From the NCBI RefSeq assembly GCF_021190955.1, contig NZ_JAIOAO010000006.1, forward strand, positions 1 to 64,000: a DNA stretch of 64,000 nucleotides, written 5' to 3'. Made by a program: the position numbers and the translations under genes. The notes beneath the pieces were generated by a model that was given only the letters and a program-made list of their open reading frames with translations, ran no database searches and was not told the DNA's origin. Positions 18,357 through 27,245 of the stretch are shown piece by piece. How positions within the stretch are numbered: the first letter of the stretch is position 1; every line of letters begins with the position of its first letter. Source of the DNA: Parachryseolinea silvisoli (lineage in GTDB: Bacteria; Bacteroidota; Bacteroidia; Cytophagales; Cyclobacteriaceae).

Positions 18357-18527
18357 TAACAAAATAATAACCCATAAAAGGGTACTCCCTCAAAATTTAG
18401 TAGGTAATGCCTAAAAAAATCCCCCAAAAAAGGTTATAGGAAACGTTTGTGCTAGTGCATGTTAGCCTAAAAAAGCGCGTTTAAACACCTTTAAATCGTT
18501 TGTTTAAGGATGGGGTAGAATGCCTGG

Positions 18528-20456
18528 CTACCGAACAATAGTAAATTCGATCCGGCGGTTTAGCTGGCGGCCGTTTTCGGAGTCGTTTGAGGCAATGGGT
18601 TTGTCGGGACCATACCCTTTTGGAATGAGCCGGGTTTTGGCAATTCCTTTCGATAGAAGGTAGCTATATACGGACAGGGCCCGTTTTTCCGAAAGCTGGC
18701 GGTTGTGCGCGGCGGCGCCGGAGTTATCGGTATGGCCGCTTATTTCAATTTTCAGGGTCGGGTTTTCGTTCAGGAACCGCAAGATCTTTTCCAGTTCGGG
18801 AATAGACTGTTGCTTGAGCTCGTATCGGTCTACATCAAAGAAAATGTTGTTCAGGACGACGCCAGAGCCTATTGCTGCCCTTTCCAGGTCTACATCAATC
18901 TCTACCGGTCGCAGCTCCACCGGTCCCGCGTAATTAAAGTGTAAGCTTTTAAACAGATACGTCGTTTTGTTAACATAAAGTGCATAATCGGCTCCTTCCG
19001 GCAGCACCATTAGATATTCGCCAGAAATGGAGTCTGATGTTACCAGGGCTACCACCTGGTTGCTCGACAGGTTTACCAGCTCCACCCGGGCCGCCAGGGG
19101 CTGCCGATTTTGTTTGTCGCGTACGATACCTCGTACATAGTTGCTCTTTTTGTTCAGGCGCGTGCCTTCGGGAAATTCCAGTTCAAAGATCCGGCTACGG
19201 GAGGTGCCTGGACCAGTGGTTTCCTCGTGGGAGTAGTATCCTTTCTTACCATCGGCAGTAACGAATAATGAGAACTGGTCTTCGTGAGTGTTAATGGGAG
19301 CCCCAATATTCAAGGGGCTCGTCCAACCCTTGGAGTCCTTTTCTACAAAGAAAACATCATAACCGCCGAAGCCGGGCAGACCGTTGGACGCATAAAATAG
19401 CGTTTGGTTGTTTGCATGGATGAAGGGTGAGATCTCGTCAAAGGCTGAGTTCACGGGCTTGCCGACGTTCACGGCCTTGGTCCACCGGTCGTGATCGTCG
19501 AGCGTCGACATCCAAATGTCGCGGCGTCCCATGCCTGCGCGGCGATCGGAGACAAAGTATAATGTACGGCCATCGGCCGAGAGAGACGGTTGTGACTCCC
19601 ACGCTGTACTGTTTACGCTGGCCCCCAGGTTGATGGGCTTTGTCCAGTCGTTGCCGATCTTGCGACTTTCGTACAGGTCGCAGCTGCCGATGATGTCGGG
19701 ACGGCCCACACACGCGGTAAAGATCAGCTTGCGGCCGTCGGCGGAAATTGTACTGGTGCCTTCGTTTAACTGGGTATTAATATTTTTAGATATAGACTGG
19801 GGTGTGGTCCATCGGCCTTGCGCGTCTTTTTTTGATACCACCAGATCTTCGTCTGCATTCGGGTCGTTTGTTATGCGCCGGGTGAAGATCAGCTGCTGTT
19901 GGTCCGCTGTCAGTACGGGGAAGTACTGCATGGCGAAACAGTTTACGGTGTCGCTTAAAGCTTTCTGTTTGTATGGGGCTACGTCTTTTTGATTCTGCAG
20001 TGCAAACTCTGCACTCTTCAGCAGATGGGCCGCCCGGCCCAAACGAGATCTGTTCTGAGTCTCCTTTTTAAGATACTGGTCCAGCATCACGACGGATTTT
20101 TCATAGTTGCCGGAGGCAAAGTATGCTTCGCCCAGGTCGAACCAGAATACCTTTTGTTTGTTGACATCGGTTGTGCGTGATAGTCCCTGTTCGTAATATC
20201 GGATTGCCTCTGTGGTATTTTTCATGTCGGCATAGACCAGGCCCAGGCGATAGTAGGCTTCTACAAATTCCTCGTCTTTTTCAATGGCTTGCCGCAACAT
20301 GTCGATGGCGGTATTGAACTGACGGCGCACGCGAAAGTTATCGGCTTGTGTATACAAGTCGATGGCTTTCTTGGATTTGGTGCTCAGCTGAACCTGCGCG
20401 GATACATAACCGGTGGACAACAGTACAAGTGAGAGCAGGAACAGAAGTCTAAGCAT
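18528..20456 (-). CDS. TPR, PD40 propeller and OmpA domain envelope protein
   Basis: A 642-residue cell-envelope protein of a kind common in Bacteroidota. Order: signal peptide (about 1-20, ending VSAQ), TPR repeats (about 25-125, with EAYYRLGLVYADMKN), a WD40-like PD40 beta-propeller (about 190-410, repeated SADGR and FVSDRRAGMGRRDIW motifs), a carboxypeptidase-regulatory-like insert (about 435-520), and a C-terminal OmpA peptidoglycan-binding domain with EISGHTDNSG. It probably anchors an outer-membrane assembly to the cell wall; similar proteins accompany gliding and type IX secretion genes, but none are present here. It begins 8 bases after pabC on the same strand. Confidence 0.88.
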   Translation of the reverse strand: MLRLLFLLSLVLLSTGYVSAQVQLSTKSKKAIDLYTQADNFRVRRQFNTAIDMLRQAIEKDEEFVEAYYRLGLVYADMKNTTEAIRYYEQGLSRTTDVNKQKVFWFDLGEAYFASGNYEKSVVMLDQYLKKETQNRSRLGRAAHLLKSAEFALQNQKDVAPYKQKALSDTVNCFAMQYFPVLTADQQQLIFTRRITNDPNADEDLVVSKKDAQGRWTTPQSISKNINTQLNEGTSTISADGRKLIFTACVGRPDIIGSCDLYESRKIGNDWTKPINLGASVNSTAWESQPSLSADGRTLYFVSDRRAGMGRRDIWMSTLDDHDRWTKAVNVGKPVNSAFDEISPFIHANNQTLFYASNGLPGFGGYDVFFVEKDSKGWTSPLNIGAPINTHEDQFSLFVTADGKKGYYSHEETTGPGTSRSRIFELEFPEGTRLNKKSNYVRGIVRDKQNRQPLAARVELVNLSSNQVVALVTSDSISGEYLMVLPEGADYALYVNKTTYLFKSLHFNYAGPVELRPVEIDVDLERAAIGSGVVLNNIFFDVDRYELKQQSIPELEKILRFLNENPTLKIEISGHTDNSGAAAHNRQLSEKRALSVYSYLLSKGIAKTRLIPKGYGPDKPIASNDSENGRQLNRRIEFTIVR

Positions 20457-20464
20457 GCTTAAAG

Positions 20465-21061
20465 CTAAAAAACTATGTTGGATACGTCAATTTCAGGCGC
20501 ATCAAATTCCAGCATGGCATTGATGAGCTTGCAGGCATCAAACGACCGAATGTCCTCCAGGCGTATATCTTCTTCTTGTAGAATGTTTTGCTCAATAAGC
20601 TTTTGCCGCTGTGTTCCTTTAAGCAATGCGGACCAGGGCGTCACCCATCGATTTTTGCGACGGAACGCTACGTTCGCATAGGATGAATCGGTTACGTAAC
20701 CACGCTTCACGATCAGGATATCGTCACAATCTTTGCGCAGGGCAAACAACTGATCTAACAGCTTTCGGTTGGTGTATTTAAATTCATAGTTTATGCGATC
20801 GTGCTCTACTACGCGCAGGCTTTGCACCGGGCGATAGGTATAGGGTACAAATTCAATTTCGCGGCTGACGTCGTCGTATACAATTCTGCATTTATATAGC
20901 CCCTGCTCGGGACGTGCCATGGTGTTCAGCATAGGCTCCAGCTCCACATGGTCTTCGGCACCACACAATGTTTTCAGCGCACGGTTCATGCGTTGTTCGT
21001 GGCGGGAGAGGTTCAGGAAGTTGCCGTCGAGTAGCTTAATCGTTTCAAGTAAGAGGGACAT
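20465..21061 (-). CDS. pabC: Aminotransferase class IV, probable aminodeoxychorismate lyase
   Basis: A 198-residue PLP enzyme of fold type IV. The likely Schiff-base lysine is in FKYTNRKLL, the phosphate-binding area includes DSSYANVAF, and the GTQRQKLIE segment near the C-terminus is typical. Its start at 21061 overlaps the 3' end of pabB by 17 bases, so the two are translationally coupled; with PabB this converts chorismate to p-aminobenzoate for folate. An in-frame extension to 21124 lies wholly inside pabB and is less likely. The symbol rests on context, since class IV enzymes also include branched-chain transaminases. Confidence 0.82.
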   Translation of the reverse strand: MSLLLETIKLLDGNFLNLSRHEQRMNRALKTLCGAEDHVELEPMLNTMARPEQGLYKCRIVYDDVSREIEFVPYTYRPVQSLRVVEHDRINYEFKYTNRKLLDQLFALRKDCDDILIVKRGYVTDSSYANVAFRRKNRWVTPWSALLKGTQRQKLIEQNILQEEDIRLEDIRSFDACKLINAMLEFDAPEIDVSNIVF

Positions 21062-22019
21062 AGACTTTATCGATTGTTTCCTGGTATTCTGCGTCGACCT
21101 GGCTTTGGGTGGTGATGCCACCACCGCTCCGGTAGTAGTATGTTCCGTCCTGGTTTTCGAGAAAACGGATCATCACACCACTGTCCAGTTGCTGTCCATT
21201 AAAATAACCAAATATTCCTGTATAATAACCACGTTTCTCCCCTTCTGCCTGGCGAATGATTTCCAACGTCTTCACTTTGGGTGCGCCGCTCACGGACCCT
21301 GCCGGCAACAGCGTGACCAAGATGCTGCCCAGTCGCGACCGGTAGTCATCCGGTAGCTCGCCGATGATCTCAGAGCTTACCTGTAACAGGTTCTTGTGGC
21401 TGGTGCGAATCTCGTCAAGGTAGCGGAACCGGTTTACTGTTACGCGTGTGGCCACCTGGCTCAGGTCGTTGCGAATCAGATCGACTATTGTCGTATGCTC
21501 GGCCCGTTCCTTTTCATCGTCCAGGATGCGTTGGGCTGCGTTCGGCACCGCGGCGTCGATGGTGCCCTTCATGGGATAGGAGTATATTTTGCCGTCGCGG
21601 ATCTGTACGAAGATCTCGGGTGAGAAAACCAGGAACTCGTTTCGGAACAGCAATTTATACCGTGCCCGGCTGGCGTGAAACAATGTTTGAAGGGAGTTGC
21701 TGGATGTTACGTGGGTCTTAACGGTAAGGTTGGTCAAAAACGAATCACCGTATCCCAACCTTTCAAATACGTGCGCGAATTTCCGGATGTACTCCTGCCG
21801 GTCGTGCGGTGTTACGCGTAAAGGCTCAATGGGTGTGCTGGCGCGTGCCGTATTGTAAGTGTTAGTATAACCATTAACATCAAACCATATTTCCGACCCC
21901 GGCAGGTCTGCCAGCCGGGCAATGAAAGGCTTTTCCATTTCAAAGTCGATTACAAATAAAAAAGGGACCTTTTGTTGCCCCCATGCATTCATTGTATCGA
22001 CAAAGTCGGTAATGGTCAT
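21045..22019 (-). CDS. pabB: Aminodeoxychorismate synthase component I
   Basis: A 324-residue chorismate-binding enzyme that aminates chorismate using ammonia from a PabA-type glutaminase. Signature segments include SPEIFVQIRDGKIYSYPMKGTI, the LIRNDLSQVA stretch and GSVSGAPKVKTLEIIRQAE. It is shorter than the roughly 450-residue E. coli PabB, consistent with the compact C-terminal-domain-only version often found in this phylum. No pabA glutaminase gene is in the window. The downstream pabC overlap and the nearby folD support a folate role over anthranilate or isochorismate synthesis. Confidence 0.88.
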   Translation of the reverse strand: MTITDFVDTMNAWGQQKVPFLFVIDFEMEKPFIARLADLPGSEIWFDVNGYTNTYNTARASTPIEPLRVTPHDRQEYIRKFAHVFERLGYGDSFLTNLTVKTHVTSSNSLQTLFHASRARYKLLFRNEFLVFSPEIFVQIRDGKIYSYPMKGTIDAAVPNAAQRILDDEKERAEHTTIVDLIRNDLSQVATRVTVNRFRYLDEIRTSHKNLLQVSSEIIGELPDDYRSRLGSILVTLLPAGSVSGAPKVKTLEIIRQAEGEKRGYYTGIFGYFNGQQLDSGVMIRFLENQDGTYYYRSGGGITTQSQVDAEYQETIDKVYVPLT

Positions 22020-22026
22020 CGGTGTC

Positions 22027-22650
22027 TTACGGTATATTCATGTATTTGTGTACCTGAAGCGATACCTGCCATTGCGGGTTGGCCTTGACGTAGTCAATAA
22101 TTAACGGGAGTATTTCTTTTTCTTTTGACCATTCTGGTTGCAGAAAGAGCTGACACGACGAGCTTACTTTTTTTGCAAGCTCTTCGGCCCAGGCAAAGTC
22201 GCTTTTATTGTATACCACGATCTTCAATTCATCTGCTTTTTCAAAGATCGACTCGTGTGGGTTCTTAAATTTTTTGGGCGAGAAACATACCCAGTTCCAG
22301 GTGCCGGTAAGCGGATATACACCCGACGTTTCAATGTGGGTACGCAAGCCCGCTTGTTGCAACGCTGCGGTGAGGGGTGCAAGGTCGTGCATGACCGGTT
22401 CGCCGCCGGTTATCACGACGATCTTCCCTCCTGCTGCCGTGGCGCGGTCTACCATCTCCGTTATGGCAACGGATGGGTGCAGGCTGGCATCCCACGATTC
22501 TTTTACGTCACACCACACACATCCTACATCGCATCCGCCCAGGCGGATGAAATAGGCCGCATGGCCCTGATAGTGCCCTTCGCCCTGAATGGTATAAAAA
22601 TCTTCCATCAGGGGAAGTGACAGCGGTGCTATAGCTTGTGCAGTTTTCAC
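22027..22650 (-). CDS. queE: 7-carboxy-7-deazaguanine synthase
   Basis: Radical SAM enzyme that contracts 6-carboxytetrahydropterin into 7-carboxy-7-deazaguanine, in the queuosine and 7-deazapurine pathways. The 207 residues have FYTIQGEGHYQG at about 18-29 and a CX3CX2C cluster motif (Cys40, Cys44, Cys47), a standard radical SAM spacing, followed by VVITGGEPV. It lies 7 bases upstream of pabB and 43 bases after folD on one strand. The substrate-supplying QueD-like enzyme is encoded 11 kb away at 10092. Confidence 0.92.
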   Translation of the reverse strand: MKTAQAIAPLSLPLMEDFYTIQGEGHYQGHAAYFIRLGGCDVGCVWCDVKESWDASLHPSVAITEMVDRATAAGGKIVVITGGEPVMHDLAPLTAALQQAGLRTHIETSGVYPLTGTWNWVCFSPKKFKNPHESIFEKADELKIVVYNKSDFAWAEELAKKVSSSCQLFLQPEWSKEKEILPLIIDYVKANPQWQVSLQVHKYMNIP

Positions 22651-22693
22651 GGTGTCTCATGGGCTGTACAAGCCCTTGTGCGTCTAAACAACT

Positions 22694-23581
22694 TTAGGGA
22701 TGTTGCAGTTCAGTAGCCCGCAGGGTATTGAGCAGCAACGAAGCGATGGTCATCGGTCCTACCCCACCCGGTGTCGGAGTGATATAGGATGCCTTGGGGG
22801 CTACCGCGTTGAAGTCTACGTCACCTTGAATGGCCCATCCTTTCGGATATTGCGGACCTTCTACACGGGTGGTGCCGATGTCAATGACAACAGCGCCTTC
22901 TTTTACCATGTCGGCCGTGATCAGTCCTGGCTTGCCTACAGCGACGAGCAGGATATCAGCCGAACGGGTATAGCTACCCAGGTCTTTTGTGAATTTGTGG
23001 CAGATGGTTACCGTCGCACGGCCTTGTTCGGCGAGCATCATGCTCAGCGGTGCGCCCGCAATGCGGCTTGCGCCAACTACTACGGCGTGTTTACCTTCCG
23101 TATCGATGTTATAGCGACGCAGCAATTCCATTACACCGAACGGTGTGGCCGGCATCAGTAGCGGATTTTTCGATATGATACTACCGAAGTTGTGGTTGGT
23201 AAATCCATCCACGTCTTTGTCGGAGCGAATCTTCTCGGTAATTTTTTCTACGGAAATATGCGGTGGCAGGGGCAGCTGTACAATGAAGCCGTCGACGTCG
23301 TCGTCGTTGTTGACGTGATCGATATGTTTGAGCAATTTCTCTTCCGAGATAGTGTCGGCAAATCGCATCATGGTATAATGGAACCCCACCGACTTGCAAG
23401 ACTTCACTTTGTTGTCTACGTAGGTCTGGCTGGCGCCGTCGTCGCCGACGAGAATGATGGCCAGGTGGGGAATCTTCCGTCCCAGGGCTTTTCGCTCGGC
23501 TACTTTTTGTGAGATCTCATTTTTGATATCGGTCGATATTTTTCTACCGTCGATCAATGTATACGTCATTGCTTCTGTCAT
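22694..23581 (-). CDS. folD: Methylenetetrahydrofolate dehydrogenase/cyclohydrolase
   Basis: Bifunctional cytoplasmic enzyme interconverting 5,10-methylene-, 5,10-methenyl- and 10-formyl-tetrahydrofolate. The 295 residues contain the catalytic YVDNKVKSC lysine region near 54-62, VQLPLPPH, the nucleotide-binding VVGASRIAGAP and the C-terminal PTPGGVGPMT. The more usual GRSxIVGxP is slightly altered here (ASRIAG). Start could be residue 5 (MTYTLIDG) as readily as residue 1. It follows lepA by 15 bases, a likely operon. Confidence 0.95.
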   Translation of the reverse strand: MTEAMTYTLIDGRKISTDIKNEISQKVAERKALGRKIPHLAIILVGDDGASQTYVDNKVKSCKSVGFHYTMMRFADTISEEKLLKHIDHVNNDDDVDGFIVQLPLPPHISVEKITEKIRSDKDVDGFTNHNFGSIISKNPLLMPATPFGVMELLRRYNIDTEGKHAVVVGASRIAGAPLSMMLAEQGRATVTICHKFTKDLGSYTRSADILLVAVGKPGLITADMVKEGAVVIDIGTTRVEGPQYPKGWAIQGDVDFNAVAPKASYITPTPGGVGPMTIASLLLNTLRATELQHP

Positions 23582-23596
23582 TCCCTGCTTAAAATA

Positions 23597-25381
23597 TTAT
23601 TCAATTTTCAGGATCGCCATAAATGCTTCCTGTGGCACTTCTACAGAGCCAATCTGGCGCATGCGTTTTTTACCTTTCTTCTGCTTGTCCAACAGTTTAC
23701 GTTTACGGGAGATATCACCACCGTAACATTTCGCGAGTACGTTTTTGCGGATAGCACTCAGATTTTCGCGGGCAACAATCTTCTGACCGATGGCCGCCTG
23801 GATGGCAATGTCGAACATCTGACGCGGGATGAGCTCGCGGAGTTTTTCACAAAGCTTGCGCCCCCAATCCTGGGACTTGGCGCGGTGAACGATGGCACTG
23901 AGCGCATCGACTTTTTCGCCGTTGAGCATCACGTCGAGCTTCACCATGTCGGACTCGCGGAAGCCAATGAGTTGATAGTCCAGGGAAGCATATCCGCGGG
24001 AAATTGATTTTAGCTTATCGAAGAAGTCAAATACTATTTCGGATAGTGGCATCTCAAACGACATCTCCACGCGGTCGGTCGTGAGGTAGTTTTGGTTTTT
24101 GATGACGCCACGCTTATCCATACAAAGGCTGATGATCGGCCCGATGTATTCGGATTTGGAAATGATCTGTGCTTTGATATATGGCTCTTCGAGATAGTTT
24201 ATTCTGGTCGGATCGGGCATTTCCGAGGGCGCGTTGACGCTTAGCTCCTCGCCATCTGTCAGGAAAGCTTTGAACTGCACCGAGGGTACGGTAGTGATCA
24301 CCGTCATGTTGAACTCACGCTCCAATCGCTCCTGGATGATTTCCATGTGCAGCATGCCAAGGAAGCCGCAACGGAATCCAAAGCCGAGGGCCGCGGAGGT
24401 CTCCAATTCCCACACCAGTGAGGCATCGTTGAGCTGGAGCTTTTCCATCGAGGCACGGAGCTCTTCAAATTCCGTCGTGTCGACCGGATAGATGCCGGCG
24501 AATACCATGGGCTTTACCTGTTCGAAACCTTTGAGTGATTCGCCCGGCCTGTCAGGGTGTGTGATGGTATCGCCTACGTGCACTTCACTGGCAACTTTAA
24601 TACCAGAGATCATATACCCTACATTCCCTGCACTGATCTCCGCGCGGGGTTGTTTGTCAAGCTTCAATACACCGATCTCTTCCGCAAAATATTGCTGCCC
24701 GGTGTTTACAAACGTAATTCTGTCGCCTTTGCGAACAGTGCCATTGATCACACGGAAATAAATCTCGATACCTCGAAACGAGTTAAAAACGGAGTCAAAG
24801 ATCATGGCCTGCAGCGGGGCCTTAGGATCGCCCTTAGGGGCCTTGACACGTTTTACTACTGCCTGCAGGATCTCTTCGATGCCTTTTCCTTCTTTGGCGC
24901 TGGCGCGAATAACATCTTCCCGTTTACAGCCAATCAGCTCGACGATTTCGTCGGTCACTTCGTCCGGCATGGCGTGTGGAAGATCGATCTTGTTCAGGAC
25001 CGGGATGATCTCCAGGTCGTGTTCCAACGCCAGGTAAAGGTTGGAGATAGTTTGCGCTTCGATGCCCTGGCTGGCGTCTACGATGAGGAGTGCTCCCTCG
25101 CAAGCGGCAATTGAACGCGATACTTCGTAGGAGAAGTCGACGTGTCCGGGGGTGTCAATGAGGTTGAGAATGTATTCCTGACCATCCAGTTTGTACTTCA
25201 TCTGGATGGCGTGTGCTTTAATGGTGATGCCTTTTTCCTTCTCCAGGTCCATGTTGTCGAGGACCTGTGCTTCCATTTGCCGTTCATTGAGGGTTCCTGT
25301 GAATTCCAGGAGCCTGTCCGCCAGCGTGCTTTTGCCGTGGTCGATGTGGGCAATTATGCAAAAATTGCGGATGTTTTCCAT
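23597..25381 (-). CDS. lepA: Elongation factor 4 (LepA)
   Basis: Ribosome-associated GTPase thought to assist initiation or back-translocate stalled ribosomes. The 594 residues match the family. G-motifs: AHIDHGKST (about 11-19), DTPGHVDF, and NKIDLPHA. Domains II, III, V and the LepA-specific C-terminal domain ([11 protein letters not shown], and the basic C-terminus) are present, which distinguishes it from EF-G and BipA. First gene of the leftward run lepA, folD, queE, pabB, pabC, ompA-like. Confidence 0.97.
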   Translation of the reverse strand: MENIRNFCIIAHIDHGKSTLADRLLEFTGTLNERQMEAQVLDNMDLEKEKGITIKAHAIQMKYKLDGQEYILNLIDTPGHVDFSYEVSRSIAACEGALLIVDASQGIEAQTISNLYLALEHDLEIIPVLNKIDLPHAMPDEVTDEIVELIGCKREDVIRASAKEGKGIEEILQAVVKRVKAPKGDPKAPLQAMIFDSVFNSFRGIEIYFRVINGTVRKGDRITFVNTGQQYFAEEIGVLKLDKQPRAEISAGNVGYMISGIKVASEVHVGDTITHPDRPGESLKGFEQVKPMVFAGIYPVDTTEFEELRASMEKLQLNDASLVWELETSAALGFGFRCGFLGMLHMEIIQERLEREFNMTVITTVPSVQFKAFLTDGEELSVNAPSEMPDPTRINYLEEPYIKAQIISKSEYIGPIISLCMDKRGVIKNQNYLTTDRVEMSFEMPLSEIVFDFFDKLKSISRGYASLDYQLIGFRESDMVKLDVMLNGEKVDALSAIVHRAKSQDWGRKLCEKLRELIPRQMFDIAIQAAIGQKIVARENLSAIRKNVLAKCYGGDISRKRKLLDKQKKGKKRMRQIGSVEVPQEAFMAILKIE

Positions 25382-25411
25382 ACCCGTCTGTTCCTCAAAA
25401 ATTTAGGAATG

Positions 25412-25419
25412 CAAAAGTA
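25412..25419 (-). promoter_or_regulatory. Candidate -7 element of lepA
   Basis: TACTTTTG on the minus strand is followed by GCATTCC, the same downstream extension as at rpsT and the promoter at 90-119. No TTG lies at the right distance; the nearest candidate is a weak TTA at a 16-base spacing. Confidence 0.5.
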
Positions 25420-25522
25420 GGAATTATTACTGGATTAACCCGAGGGAATTTGCAGGCTGAAAGCGATCTTTAGAGCCTTCTACATCGCGATTTTCGTTGT
25501 CTTCGAGGTATTCCGCTTTCGC

Positions 25523-26097
25523 CTATGGCGTCTGAATAATGCAGCCAACCGCCTCCGTTTTTCGAACGGCGGGTGTTTTGCCTTGCAGGGCCTCGTCAAT
25601 GGCGTCCTGCAAATAATGTTTTGTTACTCGTTGGCGGTATTTGCCTAGATCAAAAAACCAGTTGTCGATAGCCCCCTGGTAGAGGATCTGGCCCTGGCGA
25701 CCTACGAGAATGGCTTCGGGCGTAATGGTGGCATGGAACCGTCGTACGTCGGTGAAATCGCGGTCGATCGATACCGGAAATTTAATGGCGTACTCGTCCA
25801 CAAACGTTTTTACTTCGTTTGGATTAACCTTTCCCGGTATGATACCTCGCACGCGGGGCTTATGCGTAGCGTAGACGCATCTATGCGGCGAAGCTCACTT
25901 ATGTATTTTTGGCTGATGGGACAGTCAACGGCGAGAAATACCCATACCGTGAGGCTGTCAGTAGAGCCTTGCGTAGGGGCCTCCTGTAAAGTTTTTTGCT
26001 GTGCGGCGGCTGTCTGCCAACTGACCATGGCCAGCCAACAGAGGAGCGCCATATTCGGAAAATACCCTGCGAGCCGGTTGCGCCAATAGCGGGTCAA
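25523..26097 (-). pseudogene. Secreted redoxin/thioredoxin-like gene broken by a frameshift
   Basis: Two adjacent minus-strand frames encode the two halves of one redoxin domain. The first half (from 26097) has a signal peptide (hydrophobic MALLCWLAMV, then TAAAQ) and VDCPISQKYISELRR, the redox-type CPIS site. The second half (to 25523) continues with RGIIPGKVNP, FPVSIDRDF and ILYQGAIDNW. Between them, at 25864-25873 (plus strand), GCGTA is present twice in tandem; removing one copy rejoins the frames as RRIDAS-THKPRVRGII. The TTG start at 26097 overlaps the hesB-type stop and supplies a charged n-region; an ATG at 26052 is the alternative. It may be a real pseudogene, a phase-variable gene or a sequence error. 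Confidence 0.8.
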
Positions 26098-26420
26098 ACC
26101 GAAAAGCTTTCACCGCAACCACACGTACGGCTGGCATTGGGATTGATGAATTGAAAGCCTTTTCCGTTCAGGCCATCTGTAAAATCCAGTACGGTGCCTA
26201 AGAGGTACAGCAGGCTTTTTTTATCGACGAGAATTTTCACGCCCTTGTCTTCGAAAACCTGGTCGGCAGGATTGATTTGGTTATCGAATCCGAGGTCGTA
26301 CATCAGTCCTGAGCACCCGCCGCCCTTCACGGAAACGCGAATGTTATGTTCTTCTGTTCTGCCCTCTTCGACCCGCAAAGCGGCAATTCTTTCTTTTGCT
26401 TTATCCGTTACCTGTATCAT
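26094..26420 (-). CDS. A-type iron-sulfur carrier (IscA/HesB/ErpA family)
   Basis: A 108-residue scaffold that carries Fe-S clusters to target proteins. The three invariant cysteines are present as Cys36 in GGGCSGL and Cys100/Cys102 in TCGCG near the C-terminus. I start at 26420 (MIQVTDKAKE), the conserved beginning; the in-frame extension upstream has no family match. The broken redoxin gene begins at its stop codon. It is divergent from mce. Which A-type carrier (IscA, SufA or ErpA) it is cannot be told without the rest of the isc/suf genes. Confidence 0.92.
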   Translation of the reverse strand: MIQVTDKAKERIAALRVEEGRTEEHNIRVSVKGGGCSGLMYDLGFDNQINPADQVFEDKGVKILVDKKSLLYLLGTVLDFTDGLNGKGFQFINPNASRTCGCGESFSV

Positions 26421-26559
26421 TGTAGGAATGAACGTTGTCGTTTGTTGTATTATAACTGCCCGCAGGCTATTAATGTTCCCTTCTTGCCTCCAATACACAA
26501 GCTTTCGCGCTGTTTAATTCTGGCAAAAGGCTCATCTTTGACTACAAAGCTAACACATT

Positions 26560-26976
26560 ATGGAAAAACTTGAGCACATCGGTATTGCGGTTAAGGACAT
26601 GCAGCAGGCGAATACACTTTTTGCTGCTCTTTTGGGAAAGGCGCATTACAAGGTGGAAGAAGTGGCATCCGAAGGCGTTCGCACGGCTTTTTTTGACGTG
26701 AGTGGGGTGAAAATTGAGCTGCTGGAGGCTACACGGCCAGATTCGCCTATTGCCAGGTTCATAGAGAAGCGTGGCGAAGGCATCCATCACCTGGCCTTTG
26801 AGGTAGCAGACCTGGAAAAAAGTGTAAAAGATTACCAGGCGAAGGGGTTTGAGCCGATCAATCCGCAACCTAAAAATGGAGCAGACAACAAGCGTATCTG
26901 CTTTTTACATCCTAAAACGACACAGGGGGTGCTGGTGGAGCTTTGCCAGGAGATTAAGGACGCTTCATCTGACTAG
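26560..26976 (+). CDS. mce: Methylmalonyl-CoA epimerase
   Basis: Interconverts (2R)- and (2S)-methylmalonyl-CoA in the propionate-succinate route. The 138 residues form a VOC/glyoxalase fold of two beta-alpha-beta-beta-beta modules. Metal ligands are visible as His in LEHIGIAV (residue 6), His in GIHHLAFEV, and the glutamate in VLVELCQ. LLEATRPDSPIARFIEKRG is very typical of this epimerase. Transcribed rightward from a 139-base divergent gap shared with the Fe-S carrier gene. Its last 23 bases overlap the 3' end of the small lipoprotein gene on the other strand. Confidence 0.92.
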   Translation: MEKLEHIGIAVKDMQQANTLFAALLGKAHYKVEEVASEGVRTAFFDVSGVKIELLEATRPDSPIARFIEKRGEGIHHLAFEVADLEKSVKDYQAKGFEPINPQPKNGADNKRICFLHPKTTQGVLVELCQEIKDASSD

Positions 26977-27115
26977 CGCTTTTTCCGCCAAACTGGATGT
27001 CGTTATAATACTTCTGTTTCTTCTTCCCTTTTTTGGTCTTGTAATAGGGTTTGGACGAGGCGCAGGCGCCAATCACCATTACTATTACAACCAACATCGC
27101 AATCATCTTCTTCAT
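26954..27115 (-). CDS. Small lipoprotein, 53 residues
   Basis: A short gene easily missed by length cut-offs. It begins MKKMIAMLVVIVMVIGAC, a signal peptide with lipobox VIGAC (Cys18), followed by ASSKPYYK and a strongly basic stretch (KTKKGKKKQKYY). An unusually good ribosome-binding site, AAAGGAG, lies 6 bases before the ATG, notable in a phylum that seldom uses one. The 3' end overlaps mce tail to tail. Membrane-anchored with a cationic mature part; function unknown. The lipobox and ribosome-binding site together make me fairly confident it is a real gene. Confidence 0.72.
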   Translation of the reverse strand: MKKMIAMLVVIVMVIGACASSKPYYKTKKGKKKQKYYNDIQFGGKSASQMKRP

Positions 27116-27185
27116 CGTGGTCTCCTTTCAGGGGCATAGTTACTACGATATTAGGAAGTAAATCGCTCATATTCGAGCATAATCT

Positions 27186-27193
27186 TACTTTTG
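27186..27193 (+). promoter_or_regulatory. Candidate -7 element of thiL
   Basis: TACTTTTG, followed by GCAGG, lies about 50 bases before the thiL start. The -33 position at a 20-base spacing reads TCG rather than TTG, so support is partial. Confidence 0.45.
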
Positions 27194-27245
27194 CAGGATG
27201 AAAGGGCTGTTCTCCCGGTGAAGCAGCATCTGCCTTATTTTATTT

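Noticed and set aside
22658-22676. Small hairpin between folD and queE
   Set aside because: The stem is only 5 bases and no T-run follows, so it is not listed as a terminator.
27198-27221. Seven-codon upstream frame before thiL
   Set aside because: Short frames like this occur by chance, and there is no regulatory pattern such as rare codons or a following terminator.
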